Assembly: GCA_029844215.1 (NCBI GenBank)
Contig: CM056724.1
Location: forward strand, 76,713,093-76,777,092
Direction of reading: 5' to 3'
From: Przewalskia tangutica
Lineage: Eukaryota > Streptophyta > Magnoliopsida > Solanales > Solanaceae
DNA: 64,000 nt
Below the pieces are notes generated by a model that saw only the letters and a program-made list of their open reading frames with translations, made no database searches and had not been told where the DNA came from. Numbering within the stretch: the first letter of the stretch is position 1; every line of letters starts with the position of its first letter. Positions 22,430 through 34,859 of the stretch are shown in pieces. The position numbers and the translations under genes were made by a program.

Positions 22430-22930
22430 CGTCTCTCGATGGAGGGTCGGTTATCTTGTTGTTTACTTGGACATACCGACGCTGCTGGATGGTCCACGGG
22501 TATGCTTCCACTATGATTGTTATCGTGTTATTTATTTGGACATACTGACACGTTGGGTGGCCCACAGGTATGCTTCCATTATTATTGTTATTCCATGGAC
22601 TAGCTCTCCATGAGGTTTAGTATGACGCAGCAGATCCGTAGCTAGCTTCCGCATTGCCTTGGCCAATAACGCAGTGGATCTGGTGGTTAACTTTCGCATT
22701 GCCCGATCGCCTATAGCATAGTTGGTATGGCGTGCTCGTAGATGGCTTCCGACTTGCCCCGGCCATATCTCGCGACGGCACTGATCCAGTAGCCGGCTTC
22801 GTACTTGCCGATCGATTGACGACGCATGTTGTATCTGGTAGTTATGCCTTCGTACTTGCCCCGCGCTTTTATGATGCAGCCGGATCCGTGGTTGCTTTCC
22901 TACGCCCGTGACGGTTTTTATGACACGCGG
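22430..22930 (+). repeat. Composite minisatellite in LTR
   Basis: Two units of about 75 bp (GTTATTT-like start, GGACATAC, GGTCCAC or GGCCCAC, GGTATGCTTCC) at about 22449-22590 are followed by about five degenerate 60-bp units built on TTGCCCCGGCC and GTAGTTGGCTTC-like motifs. The reverse solo LTR carries the same composite at 25290-26045. Confidence 0.75.
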
Positions 22931-23211
22931 ACTCGTGTTCATGTATACATATTGGTGTTATATTATATCATGGACTGCCGGCAATGAGGAAGGAATTCCA
23001 CGGGCATGATTGATATTATGGGCGTGAGACCCATGGTTATATTTGAGTGATGACTTTGAGGGCATGTGTCCCTGACTTGACATGACTGCTTATATATTGT
23101 GTATTGTAGTTTGGTTATCATACATGTCTCCTGTTTTATATAGACTGTTATGATTTCATTACAGTATTTTCAGTTTCACATACTTGGTACTGTTGATCGA
23201 CCTCCTTCCGG

Positions 23212-23374
23212 CCGCGTCATGCCGCGGTAGAAATACACCGGTTGTTGATCCTCGCCTGTGGTCACGCTGCGTTTTGGGAAGCTCCGTTTCTCTGGAGGCT
23301 TATCTTTTGGTATGATTCCCTGAGATTGTAGGTTCTTGTACATTCAGGGTATGGCGGGGCCCTGTCCCGTCATA
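23212..23374 (+). promoter_or_regulatory. Three consecutive hairpins conserved in LTR leaders
   Basis: Hairpin 1 is CCGCG-N6-CGCGG (23212-23227), hairpin 2 AAGCTCC...GGAGGCTT with one bulge (23279-23301), hairpin 3 TATGGCGGG-N7-CCCGTCATA (23350-23374, one G-U pair). The same three occur in order in type B and C LTRs with compensatory changes. They lie downstream of the promoter, hence probably in the RNA leader. Role unknown. Confidence 0.65.
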
Positions 23375-23618
23375 GTTGCTAGGTCAATCTCTTTGAGGTC
23401 TGTAGTCCTGTTGTGAGTTGAGCTTGTAAAGGATGTAACTGTTCGGGTTTTGATATATATATATATGCAAAAAGGTGACCTTATTGGTTAGCCTGTTTCT
23501 TCTTTTATATTATTCCATGTCTATGAGTTTTATTCTGCTGATTTTCTCTGATGTATAATCACTAGGGTGCCCGGGGTAAGACATCAGTTGCGGGCCCGGG
23601 GTCGGGTCGTGACAAAAG

Positions 23619-23630
23619 TGGTATCAGAGC
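23619..23630 (+). other. Primer binding site, tRNA-iMet type
   Basis: A perfect TGGTATCAGAGC begins 4 bp after the LTR end (spacer AAAG). It is complementary to the 3' end of plant initiator methionine tRNA, as in Ty3/gypsy elements. Confidence 0.92.
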
Positions 23631-23818
23631 AGTTAGTCCTCGGAAAGTGTCTACAGACCGTATCTAGTAGTCTTGATTATCGGCGTGTTGTGCACCACAC
23701 CTATAATCAGGAGGCTGCAGGATATTTAGGATTAGTTTCCATTCTTCTCACTCTGAGATTGTGCGATAGAGCTGTGTTATAAGTTGTAATCCCTCTGACG
23801 TATTCTTATGTACCAGTT

Positions 23819-24345
23819 ATGCCTCTACGCAAGGCAACCAGGGCCCAGAAGGGCAAGGCAGCAGAGGGAGCTGCGAGTAGAACATAGAGGGTTGCGAGGC
23901 ACGAGTTGACCATTACGAGGTAGTGCTTTATACGGAGTTCTGACGCCGCCAAATCAACAGAGTTTAGCGCAGCGGCAACAGTATCTACTGAGGCCATGAT
24001 ATCTGAGCCTCCAGTTCCACGACCAGGAGCCGAGGATATGGGTTACAAAGAGATAGCTCAGTTACTGGCTAGGATCGTGGCTAGGCATGAGGATAGACGA
24101 GAGCTGGTGGTTCCGGTAGTACCGATGGTGCACCCCAGAACCGATAGTTTGAGGCTTCGGGACTTCTTGAGTTGCAATCCACCAGAGTTTTATGGATCGA
24201 GAGCTGAGGATGATCCTCAGGAGTTCATTCGACAGCTACAACGGATCATGAGAGTGATTAAGGCCTCAGAGGCCGAGTCGGTGGTACTGGGTTCGTATCG
24301 GCTGCGGGATAATGCAGTCAACTGGTTTGATTCATGAGAACTGTC
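23819..24345 (+). pseudogene. gag: gag pseudogene, truncated by LTR insertion
   Basis: ATG at 23819 gives MPLRKATRAQKGK. A CAG to TAG change stops the frame at about 23885 and a further disturbed stretch follows, but the same reading frame is open again from 23996 to 24337. It covers PRPGAEDMGYKEIAQLLARI, DFLSCNPPEFYGSRAEDDPQ and NAVNWFDS. The retrotrans_gag domain is then cut at 24345 by the type B LTR, and the remainder is not in the window. Its sequence is very close to the reverse gag at 38128-39420. Confidence 0.92.
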
Positions 24346-24513
24346 TGTTACACCCCGTAAATTGTAGGACATGTTTAGAAGAACGTACGTAAGAACTAAA
24401 AAATGTTAAGATTTGAGACTAGTAAAAATTTATCAGAATCATGGAAATGTCGAGAAACGAAATATTGCGACGAACGGGAAGGTAACATATGTCACCCCCC
24501 ATTGGATGGTCAT

Positions 24514-24665
24514 TATCACGATCCGACCTCGGGCCCGCGACTGGTGCCTTACCCCGGGCACCCTAGTGATAATACATCAGAGAAAATATGTCACGACCCG
24601 ACCTCGGGCCCGCGACTGGTGCCTTACCCCGGGCACCCTAGTGATAATACATCAGAGAAAATCAA
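24514..24665 (-). repeat. Tandem duplication of the LTR end (2 x 76 bp)
   Basis: The 76 bp that end the LTR occur twice: outer copy 24514-24589, inner copy 24590-24665. The reverse element at 39627 has the same kind of duplication at the same place, so it marks an LTR subfamily rather than a target duplication. Confidence 0.88.
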
Positions 24666-25289
24666 TGGAAATAAAACTCATAGACATGGAACAATATAAA
24701 AGAAGAAACAGGCTAACCAATAAGGTCACCTTTCTACATATATATATATAAAACCCGAACAGTTATCCTTTACAAGCCTAACTCACTACAGTACTACAGA
24801 CCTTTAAGAGTTTTTATAACAACTATGATGGGACAGGGCCCCGCCATACCCCTGAATGTACAAGAATCTACAATCTCAGGGAATCATACCAAAAGATAAG
24901 CCTCCGGAGAAATGGAGCTTCCCAAAACGCAGAACTGTGACCCAAAGAGCGAGGATCAACAACCGGTGTACCTCTACCTGCGGCATGAACGCAGCCCCCC
25001 GAAGGAGGTCAGTACAACAGGTACCAAGTATGTGAAACTAAAAATACTGTAATGAAATCATAACAGTCTATATAAAACAGGAGACATGTATGATAACCAA
25101 ACTATAATACACAATATATAAACAGCCATGTCAAGTCAGGAACGCATGCCCTCAAAGTCATTACTCAAATATAACCATGGGTCTCACGCCCATAATATCG
25201 ATACGTGCGGAATTCCTTCCTAATCACGGCGATCCATGATATAATATAACACCAATATGTGTACCCGAACACTGCACCACCGCTCATAA

Positions 25290-26045
25290 ACGACGCTGGC
25301 CAAGTATGAGAGCCAACTACGGATCACGCTGCATCATAAAACCGACCGCTGGCACGAAAGCTAAATACCGATATCGATGCGCCACGGCCGACGGCAAGTA
25401 CGAAAGCCAACTACCAGAGCTTATCGTATCACGAGATATGACCGGGGCAAGTATCTTAAGCCAACCTACCAGAGCCTGCTGCTCACGAGAAACGACCAGG
25501 GAGAGTATCTAAAGCATGGCCGCATGCACCCGGAATCTCTCATCGGTGAAAGCATGGCCGCTTGCGTCACGAAGCTGACCGGGGCAAGTATGAAAGCTAA
25601 CTACCAGGTACCTCCTGCATCACGTCGCTGACCGGGGCAAGTACGAAAGCTAACTACCAGGTACCTCCTGCATCATGAGACTTCTCCATAAAACTGACCG
25701 GGGCAAGTACGGCGCCGACTACTGTGTACCTCCGTGATCACGCCAATGACCGGGGCAAGTACGAAAGCCAACTACCAGATCCTGCCTGCATCACTAAACC
25801 TCATGGAGAGCTATTCCATGGACTAATAACATAACCCGGGAATTTAACCCGCATCATAGCCGCATGCCCCCGGAATCTTACATCGGTGTAAGCATGGCCA
25901 TGGAACAATCCTAGTGGACGCATACCCGTGGGCCACCCAACGTGTCAGTATGTCCAAGGAAATAACAAGATAACACTCATAGTGAAAGCATACTCGTGGA
26001 CCATCCAACAGCGTCGGTATGTCCAAGTAAACAACAAGATAACCG
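25290..26045 (-). repeat. Composite minisatellite in solo LTR
   Basis: Degenerate units of about 60 bp containing GACCGGGGCAAGTACG and AGCCAACTACCAG fill 25290-25800, followed by two 75-bp units with GTGGACCATCC or GTGGGCCACCC at 25900-26045. It is the reverse counterpart of 22430-22930. Confidence 0.75.
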
Positions 26046-29000
26046 GGCCTCCATCGAGAGACGCGGTAGCATAAAAATACAACACTTTCACAACAAAGGC
26101 TATCACAACTATCATAGACAAGTTTAACATACTCTTAGACTTTCATTAACATGTTAACTGATTCACCATTTTTTATAAACTCAAAGTACTTTCATTTTAT
26201 GCCAACAATCCGGGTTTTAACCCCAAAGTACTACATACTTTACTTCTTTCAAAAAGATCTCTTTTTATGTAAAAAACAACACGATACTAATATCCGTAGT
26301 ATCAAAACACGTTCATGTTTAAATCAAGTACTTTATACTTTTTAAACCAAGTGACTTACACTTTTAAAACAACGCCAAGTATACTTTTAAAACCCAAGTA
26401 ACTCACTATTTTAAGATCAAGGCACTCACACCTTTTAAAATCAAGCCACTTATACTTTCCTATTCAAGACAAGTTCAATATTTAAAAACAAGTTACTTAC
26501 ACTTTTAAACTCAAGTAACTTACTCTTTTCAAAACAAGTAACCTATACCTTTAAATCAAGTTACTTCTCCTTTTCCAAAATCAAGTCGTTTATAACTCAA
26601 GTCTTTTATCTTTCAAGATCAAGTCTCTTAACTGTCAAAATCAGGTCTCTTAGCCTTTAGAATAATCAATCCATTCTTTTATCTTCATAAAGTCGCTATA
26701 ACTAACTTCCCATAAAGCTATTATAACACTTTATGTTTTAAACCAACCAAAGACAACCAAATTCATTTAACACATGTACGTCTACCGTACTATATATTTC
26801 ACAACAATCATGCTCAAGAGGATAGGAAGAATCACATACCTCCTCCGATAATTCACTTGCCAAGTCGAATATGACGTGCGTAATATCAACCTATAATAAA
26901 CAAATACGTCTATCAACGTCTAGACTTCTTCGTAGAATATTTCTAAGTATAGGGTCTCTTATTCTACGGAAAATCGGGCAGCACTTCCCCTGTTTTTACA
27001 TACTTTTCCACATTTTTCAAGGCCCGAAATTCAATAACCAACATGCCACATTTAAGGCGCAATAACACAACAATACCAAAAGGGGATTACACGCCTAACT
27101 GGACGTGTAAAAATTTTGCCCCATAATATACAAAATAGTCCATTAGTCCAAAGTAAATACAGTCCAATGTAAATACAGTCCAAATTAAATACAGTCCAAA
27201 GTAAATACAGTCCAATGTAAATTAGTCTATTAGTCCACTAGTTGGTGTTCTTGGCCAACTACTATAATCAAACTTATCCAATTTTCGGCTAGCATGCCGG
27301 AATTACCTCTTAATCTTCCAACTTATATTCCAATCTTTATATAAGTTATAATTACTTTGTTATTAACTGTCAACAGGTAATAGATACGTTTTTACCATTT
27401 TAATGGCTAGCATGCCAATTTCTCCATATTAGCAACTTAACAAGGTCCAAATCGTTTTCATCTTCCTTCCATGTATCACAAACTTATTTATATACAACCA
27501 ACATATAATATCCAACTTCACAAGGAGGACAAAGTTCATTACCTCAAAGAGCCCAAAATAATCCAAGAACTAAAAGTCGATCTATAGCACGTTTAGCTCC
27601 TATTCGTTACGTTCCAATCCGCTCCAAGCAACCCTTAGAAGCTCCCAACCAACTCCTCTTCAAGATCCAACTTCAAAAAGTGAAGAACGCTTTAGGATTC
27701 AAACTAGAAAGTTTCGGCCAAGGGGGTTTTTAGGCTAGGGGTGTGAAATCTTGTCTAACACTTGGTTAATAACCTTCCTAACACCTCAAGGAAGAACACT
27801 TAAGAGTTTAAGAATTTTTGGACAACAATTTGGTCAAGATATTGGCCATTCTTGGAAACCTTGAAAAGGGAGGGAGTATTTTCTCAAGTCTTGCAATTAA
27901 TTCTAAGTGTGGGATGAAGTATTGCACCTCTATGTGTATATATAAGACAACCAAGGGATAGGATTGAAACAAATGTGTGGATGAGATTGGGGACAAGTGT
28001 GTGTGGGTCCCACAAGCCACTTGTCCAACAAATATCTAAAGCCACTTGGCTTGTCCACTTGTCCACATGATTTGGCCAAGGGGCCATATGGGGTGACATG
28101 TGTCGCCCTCCTATTCGTCCAAAATATTTCATCTGCCGAAAACATCCATATTGGCCAAAATCTCGAAAATAATGTGGGCCCCACAAAACCGTAAATTTCT
28201 CCCGTGGGCCCCACGTGACCAATTCCGGAAAATAAAATCCATAATTCTATTATATTCCTAGAAGTCCAAATACCAAAATCGAGAATCCAATTCCCAATAA
28301 TAAACCTTTTTCCTTCACGAGGTTCGGAATATTTTCCGTCGGAAATTCAAAACTTTCTTCCCTTTCGTACTTAGTGTTATATTCATGTACGTACGTCCTC
28401 ACATACATACTCTGGAACTACGGGGTGTAACAGTCATGGTCGAACGGACCATGGGTTTAATGGTCATTTGACCTATGTAAAGATGACTAAGTCTTGCTAG
28501 GCTAAGAGCTTGATTATATTGACTAAGTCAAAGGGCCACTTGACTTGATCTTTAAGTGAAATGCATCCAAGCCACCCATATGTGCTAATCTTGACCCTCC
28601 ATAGTGTTATTTAAGTATACTAGTAGCAAGACAAATCTTCTACACTTAGAAAAATTTGAAGAAAACTTTGAAGACAACAATGTTGCTCTCAGCTTTGCTA
28701 GGGTTTGAAGGAAAAAAAATTTCGTTTTTGTTCAATAATCTCCACACTTTAAACCAAGGTTCCTAAGGGTATTGTAAGGGCATCTCAATAGAAAGATCTC
28801 GGATAAGTGTCGTTTTTGTATTAGTCGCAAGGTGAAAACCTAAGTCGCTTTCATAGGTTTGGATTGGAAATTGAAGGAAAGTTGTTTGTGGTCTTCTATG
28901 GGCTTCAAGTGGCGGATTGGAGTGTCAAGGAGAGGCTCTAAGTTGCTAGGGAGCGACTTCGGATCTTGAAGTTGGATTAAGGCTCGTTAAGGTAACAATC

Positions 29001-29151
29001 TTGTTCTCTTAAGTGTTATAAGATTACATATTGTTGTAGCCTTACATTTTAACTAGCATGAAGTATATGTATTGAAGATTGATAGGTGCTATGGATATTG
29101 GAAGCCTAAAATCTGAAATGACATTGTTAGCCATTTGAAATTGAAATACAA

Positions 29152-32100
29152 TGTCACGATCCGACCTCGGGCCCGCGACTGGTGCCTTACCCCGGGCACC
29201 CTAGTGATAATACATCAGAGATAATCAGCGGAAATAAAACTAATGAAAATAAACAGTGATACAAGAAACAAGCTGACCAAAAAGTCGCCTTTCGGCATAT
29301 ATATATATATAAATAAACCCCGAACAGTTATCCTTTACAAACCCTGCCCACAACAGTATTACAGACCTCTAAGAGTGTAACAACAACTATGACGGGACAG
29401 GGCCCCGCCATACCCCTGAATGTACAAGTACCTACAATGACAGATGACTATACCAAAAGATAAGCCTCCGGAGAAACGGAGCTTCCCAAATTGCGGAACT
29501 ATGACCCTATGAGCGAGGATCAGCCAACGGTGTACCTCTACCTGCGGCATGAACGCAGCCTCCCGAAGGAGGTCGATAACAGTACCAAGTATATGAAACG
29601 AAAATCAGAATGAAATCATGGCAGCCTATAAAAACAGGAGACATGCATGATAACCAAAATACAGTATACAGAGCCCTTTTTAGAAACAATAAACACCAAA
29701 GAAAATCAAGTCCTTTACCCCTTTTTTTCAAAACTGAAAATCAACCGTGCCCCCTTTTCCTTTAACAAGTCATAAGATGTGTAACATGTCCCGACCCCTT
29801 TCTGGGACTCGGTGTAAAGTCATAAAGTGTACATGTCCCGACCCATCCTTGGGACTCGGTGTAAAGTCATAAAGTGTACATGTCCCGGCCCATCCCTGCG
29901 ACTCGGTGTAAAGTCATATAAATCGTATAACACGTATAACATGTCCCGGCCCATTCTGGGACTCGGTGTGAAATCGTATCCGTCGTATAAAACGTATAAC
30001 ATGTCCTGACCCATTCTGGGACTCAGTGTGAAATCGTAAGGTGTACATGTCCCGGCCCATCACTGGGACTCGATGTGAAATCGTAAGGTGTACATGTCTT
30101 GGCCCATCACTGGGACTCGGTGTGAAATCGTAAGGTGTACATGTCCCGACCCATCCATGGGACTTGGTGTGAAATCGTAAGGTGTACATGTCCCGGCCCA
30201 TCCCTGGGACTCGATGTGAAATCATAAGGTGTACATGTCCCGACCCATCCTTGGGACTCGGTGTGAAATCAACCATAATATTTTAAACCATCACGCCTTC
30301 CCTTTTTAAACAAAACACTTCTCCTTTTTACAGTCAAGTAACAATATACTTTTCAAAATAGTTTAAGTTTCATAACTTCAAATACTCAAGTCTCTTATCT
30401 TTCAAGATCAAGTCTCTTATCTTTCAAGATCAAGTCTCTTAACTTTCAAAATCAAGTCTCTTAACTTTTTAGAAATCAAGTTTCTTACTTTGGAAATCAA
30501 GAAATCAATACTTGTTTATAACGATCTTATTAAAGCAGCCATCATCTAGAAAATGTAATACAATTTTGTCTTATCTTAGCTTCTATGCAGATGGAAAATT
30601 CTACTCATTTTAATTTAATTGATTGCCGATACATTTTCTTTTATTAACGCTGCAATGACTTGTTCGATACTTATTCTCATTCGTGCAGTAAATTAGCAAA
30701 GTCAACTCGACTCCAAATACTTCCTAACGACTCTTACCAACATCCACCATAAGACTTGATAAGAACTTAGGTTAACTTTCACATAGAGTAAAACCACATA
30801 CATACCTCTTAACTTCTAAGAGTAGAAGGAATCATGAAATAACACCACATGTATATTTCATACAGAGAATCATGCCCAAAAGAAGGAAGAGGTTCACATA
30901 CCTCGCGACGATTATCGACAAGTAGCAAAATGCTCCAAGTACTTCAGCCTTGATAGCTATTCCATCCCTTAAGTAGAATACGCTATACGTAGTACTTCAA
31001 CCCTAAGATGTCCATAATACGTCTATTAACTTCTAGCTTCAAACGTAGAATATTCTAAGTATATGGTCTCTTATTCTACGGAAAATCGGGCAGCACTTCC
31101 CCTGTTTTTACGTACTTTTCCACCTTTTTCAAGGCCCGAAAACAATAACCAATAAGCCAAATTTAAGGCGCAACAATTCAACAACTAAAGAAGAGGATTA
31201 CACGCCTAAACGGACGTATAAAATTCTGCCCCTTTAAACAACCAAAACTGAAATGGAAATAAGTCCATAGTCCAAAGTAAAGACAGTCCAATGTAAATAC
31301 AGTCCAATGTAAATACAGTCCAAATTAAATACAGTCCAATGTAAATACAATCCAATGTAAATACAATCCAATGTAAATACAGTCCATTAGTTGGTGTTCT
31401 TGGCCAATTACTACAATCAAACTTATCCAATTTTCGGCTAGCATGCCGGAATTACTTCTTTAATCTTCCAACTTATATTCCAATCTTTATATAAGTTATA
31501 ATTACTTTGTTATTACCGTTGACAGGTAATAGATACATTTTTACCATTTTAATGGCTAACATGCCAATTCCCATTTCAACAAGCTTACAAGATCCAAATC
31601 TTTCCAAATTTCATTCCATATATCTCATACTCCATAATATACTACCAACATAAATAATATCCAACTTCACAAGGAGGACAAAGTTCATTACCTCAAAAAG
31701 CCCAAAAATATCCAAGAACTTAAAGTCGCTCCTTATCAAGTTTAGCTCCAAATCCTTACGTTCCAATCCGCTACAAGCAACCCATAGAAGCTCATAACCA
31801 ACTTCTCTTCAAGATTCAACTCCAAAAAGTGAAGAAAACTTAGGTTCCAAAACTACCAACTTTCGGCCAAGGGGTATATTTAAGGCTAGGGGTGTGAAAT
31901 CTTGTCTAATTATTGGTTCACAATCTTCCTAACACCTTAAGGAAGAACACTTAGGAGTTTAAGAATTATTGGACAAATCTTGCTCAAGAAATAAAGGCTT
32001 GGCCGAGAGCACTAGGGAGAAAAATGGAGGATTTCAAGTCTTGAAATGTTCTAAGTGTGGAAGATTTCGTCAACAAGGGTTGGATATATAAGACAACCAA

Positions 32101-32588
32101 GGGCTAGGATTAAAACAAGTGTGTGGTTGAGATTGAGACAAGTGTGTGTGGGTCCCTCTTGTCCACTTGTCCACAAAATATCTTGCAAGACTTGGCCACT
32201 TGTCTTGGCCACTCGACACTCAATTTCGGCCAAAAAGGCCACATGGGGGTGACACGTGTCGTCCTCCTATTGGTCTAAAATATTTCATCTTCCGAAAACA
32301 TCCATAATGGCCAAAATCTCGAAAATAATGTGGGCCCCACAAAACCGTAAATTTCTCCCGTGGGCCCCACGTGACCAATTCCGGAAAATAAAATCCATAA
32401 TTCTCTAATATTCCAAGAAGTCCAAATACCAAATCTGGGAATCCAATTCCTATTTACGAACCTTTTCCTTCACAAAAACCGGAAAATTTTCCGTCGGAAA
32501 AATCAAATCTTTCTTCCTTTCCAATCTTAATGTCGTATTCTCGTACGTACGTCCTCACATACATACCCTGGAACTACGGGGTGTAACA
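29152..32588 (-). mobile_element. Solo LTR (type A), reverse, TSD TACAA
   Basis: The LTR of 3437 bp runs from TGTCACGATCCG to GTGTAACA. TACAA flanks it at 29147-29151 and 32589-32593, and the type B host is continuous without it. It has the single, not duplicated, terminus, carries the 190-bp shared module (about 30500-30680) and a 10-unit minisatellite, so it is distinct from the first solo LTR. Confidence 0.92.
29778..30270 (-). repeat. Hairpin minisatellite (10 units) in solo LTR
   Basis: Ten units of about 45-61 bp share ACATGTCCCG-ACCCA-N4-TGGGACTCGG. The inner stem is CCCA/TGGG and the outer CCG/CGG. Units with TCCT, TCCC, TCAC or TTC loops occur, so loops vary more than stems. Confidence 0.88.
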
Positions 32589-33699
32589 TACAATTTGGTC
32601 GATAATTAGAATTGTCGTATGTTATCTACTTGAAGATTGTAGTTGTTATAGTCGATTGCGGCTTTATAACATGTTATACTAAACAACTTGGATTGAAAAG
32701 GAATTGGAAAAGACTTTGTGTTGTTGTGCCTCAAATTGCCGAAAATGACTTTGTCTTTTGGACTAGTTTGATATCAATTGTGGGGCGGAGTTTTACACGT
32801 CTTGTTAAGCGTGTAATCCCCTATTGTTAACTACATTGTTGAGCCTTAAATGTGGCATGTTTGGTTATTGAATTCGGGTCTTGAAAAAGGTGAAAACGTA
32901 TGTAGAAACAAAGGAAGTGTTGTCCGATTTTCCGTAGAATTTAGTGACTTTGCACTTAGAATATTCCATGTTTGAAGTTAGAAGTTAATAGACGTACTAT
33001 GGTCATTATAGGTTGACATACTACGTACGACATATTGGACTTAGCAAGTGGATTGAACCGAAGAGGTATGTGAAACTTTCTTATCTCTTGAGCATGAGTA
33101 ATTGTAAATATATAGTACGGTAGACGTACGAGATTTTGACGAGTCTAGTTTTATTTGATATCCTTGACTTGTTTTAAGAATGTCCAAGTTGGTTGAGTTA
33201 GGGAATTAACTCGCTTGTTTAAAAGATTAAGGATATCTTAGCTTCTAAAAGTTAAGAGACTTGAAGTATTTTGAAAGTATACGATACTTGGTTTTCGAAA
33301 GTATAAGTCTCTTGGTTATAAAAAGAATGTAAGTGTCTAATGCATAAAGTTAGTATAACGGCTATATGGGAAGTCGGTTATAATAGCTTTATGGAAAGAT
33401 GAAAGAGTGGTTTACTCTAGTAATGTAAATAATGATAAATGACTTGATACTACGGTTATTAGAAGTCTTTAAATGTAGTTCTAAAAGGTATTGTGACTTG
33501 TTTTGGAAAAGTAGATATGACTTGATACTACGGTTATTAGTATCTTGGAAGTTTTATATGAAAAAGAGTCATTTTAAAAGAATAGAAGTACGTAGTACTT
33601 TGGGTTAAATTCCCGGATTTTAAAATGACATATTAGTGCCTTAAGTAAACTAAAATGGGAGTGTATATAAACAAAGCTAATAAGAAGTTAGGGGATTTC

Positions 33700-34040
33700 T
33701 TAACTTGCTTATGTTATGTATGATAAGTCGGTGGTGCTATGTATGATAAGCCGGTAGTGCTTATGTTATGTATGATAGCCGGTTGTGCTAGGTTATGTTA
33801 TTCTTGCGGGGTAAACCCCCGGGTTACTACTTATTCCATGGATTTGCTACCCATGATGCGAGTGCGGTGTTTGTACTCATTGCGGGCCCACCGGGCCCAT
33901 GTGGGTGAAATAGTCCTATGCGGGTGAAATAGTCCCATGCGGGTGAAATAGTCCCATGCGAGGCGGATGACCTCATTGCGGGTCCACAGGACCTATGCGG
34001 GTGAAATAGTCCCAGGAGTAGGATTGCTAAATAATACTAC
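33700..34040 (+). repeat. Hairpin-rich repeat array in type B LTR
   Basis: Repeats of about 20 bp (GCGGGTGAAATAGTCCCAT) and longer units contain GGTCC-ACA-GGACC and GGGCCC-ACC-GGGCCC hairpins; TATGATAAGCCGG repeats precede them. A related array is on the reverse strand at 60985-61215. Confidence 0.78.
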
Positions 34041-34656
34041 GGGCGGTGACCCTACTTTGATCACGAGCCTCCTATTTTTATGCAGTAAAATATACACTTG
34101 TTTACTCTCATTGTTAGTAAGGCACAGTGTACTGTTATTTGAGTTATCATACATGTCTCCAGCTTTATTCTTAGATTTTATGATTTCATTTCAGTACTTT
34201 AAGTTTTACATACTTGGTACATCTGTTGTGATCGACTTTCTTTCTGGGCTGCGTTCATGCCGCAGGTAGGGGTAAGCAGGTGGTGGGTCCTCATTCTTAG
34301 GATCACTGATCAGGTGTCAGAAGCTCCATTTCTCCGGAGGCTTGTCTTTTGGTACGGTTTCCCTGATGTTGTAGATTTATGTACATTCAGGGGTATGGCG
34401 GGGCCATGTCCCACCACAGTTGTTATTCTTAGAGGTCTGTAGTCATATTTGTGGATTGGGTTGTAAGAACAGAGATGTACTGTTTTATTTTTGGATTATG
34501 TATATTTTACGGAAGGTGGCCTTATCGGCTAGCCTGTTGATGTTTAATGTCTAAGTATTTTTATGAGTTGTGTATGTTCATTGCTATTCTACGATGTATA
34601 CGGAAGGGGTGCCTGTAGGCACCATTCGCGGGCTCGGGGTCGGGTCGTGACAAAAG

Positions 34657-34668
34657 TGGTATCAAAGC
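34657..34668 (+). other. Primer binding site, one mismatch
   Basis: TGGTATCAAAGC differs from the initiator tRNA complement by one G to A change. It lies 4 bp after the LTR end at 34652. Confidence 0.88.
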
Positions 34669-34859
34669 AGTTAGTCCTCGGAAAGTGTCTATAGACCGTG
34701 TCTAGTAGAGTCTTGATTATCGGTGTGTTGTGCACCACATCTATAATCAGGAGGCTGCAGGACATTTATGATTGGTTTCCATTCTTCTCTCTCTGAGATC
34801 GTGCAGTAGAGCTGTCTTATTAGGTTGAATCCTCTCTTACCTATTCTTATGTATCAGTT

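Larger units (their letters stand above)
20086..23614 (+). repeat. 5' LTR (type A) of a truncated element
   Basis: It runs from TGCTACACCCC to GTGACA, 3529 bp, with G-box block near 20412, minisatellite 22430-22930, three hairpins at 23212-23374 and an AT tract near 23456-23466. It lacks the 190-bp module present in some other LTRs. A primer site and gag follow. CTTTC (20081-20085) is the expected target duplication; its partner is not in the window. Confidence 0.9.
24514..28432 (-). mobile_element. Solo LTR (type A), reverse, TSD GTCAT
   Basis: The reverse LTR of 3919 bp has no internal region. GTCAT at 24509-24513 and 28433-28437 flanks it, and the host B LTR reads through when it is removed. 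A solo LTR arises by recombination between the two LTRs of one element. Its inner-end terminus is tandemly duplicated (24514-24589 and 24590 onward), and the outer copy has TA instead of TG at the edge. Confidence 0.92.
24346..34652 (+). repeat. 5' LTR (type B), split by two solo LTRs
   Basis: The LTR is in three pieces: 24346-24513, 28438-29151 and 32594-34652, together about 2.9 kb. It starts TGTTACACCCC inside a gag gene (flank CTGTC 24341-24345) and ends GTGACA before a primer site. Removing the two inserted LTRs and one copy of each 5-bp duplication restores a continuous B sequence at both joints. It carries the hairpin arrays near 33700-34040 and hairpins at 34249-34265, about 34319-34345 and about 34393-34420. 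Confidence 0.9.

Noticed and set aside
23615..23635. Fragment of a tRNA gene
   Set aside because: The 12-bp match to initiator tRNA is a primer binding site after an LTR; no tRNA body is present.
24514..24589. 76-bp repeat as a long target-site duplication
   Set aside because: It is LTR end sequence repeated inside the LTR. The true target duplication is GTCAT.
29778..30270. CRISPR-like regular repeats
   Set aside because: Units are tandem with no unique spacers, lie inside a plant LTR, and no cas genes are near.
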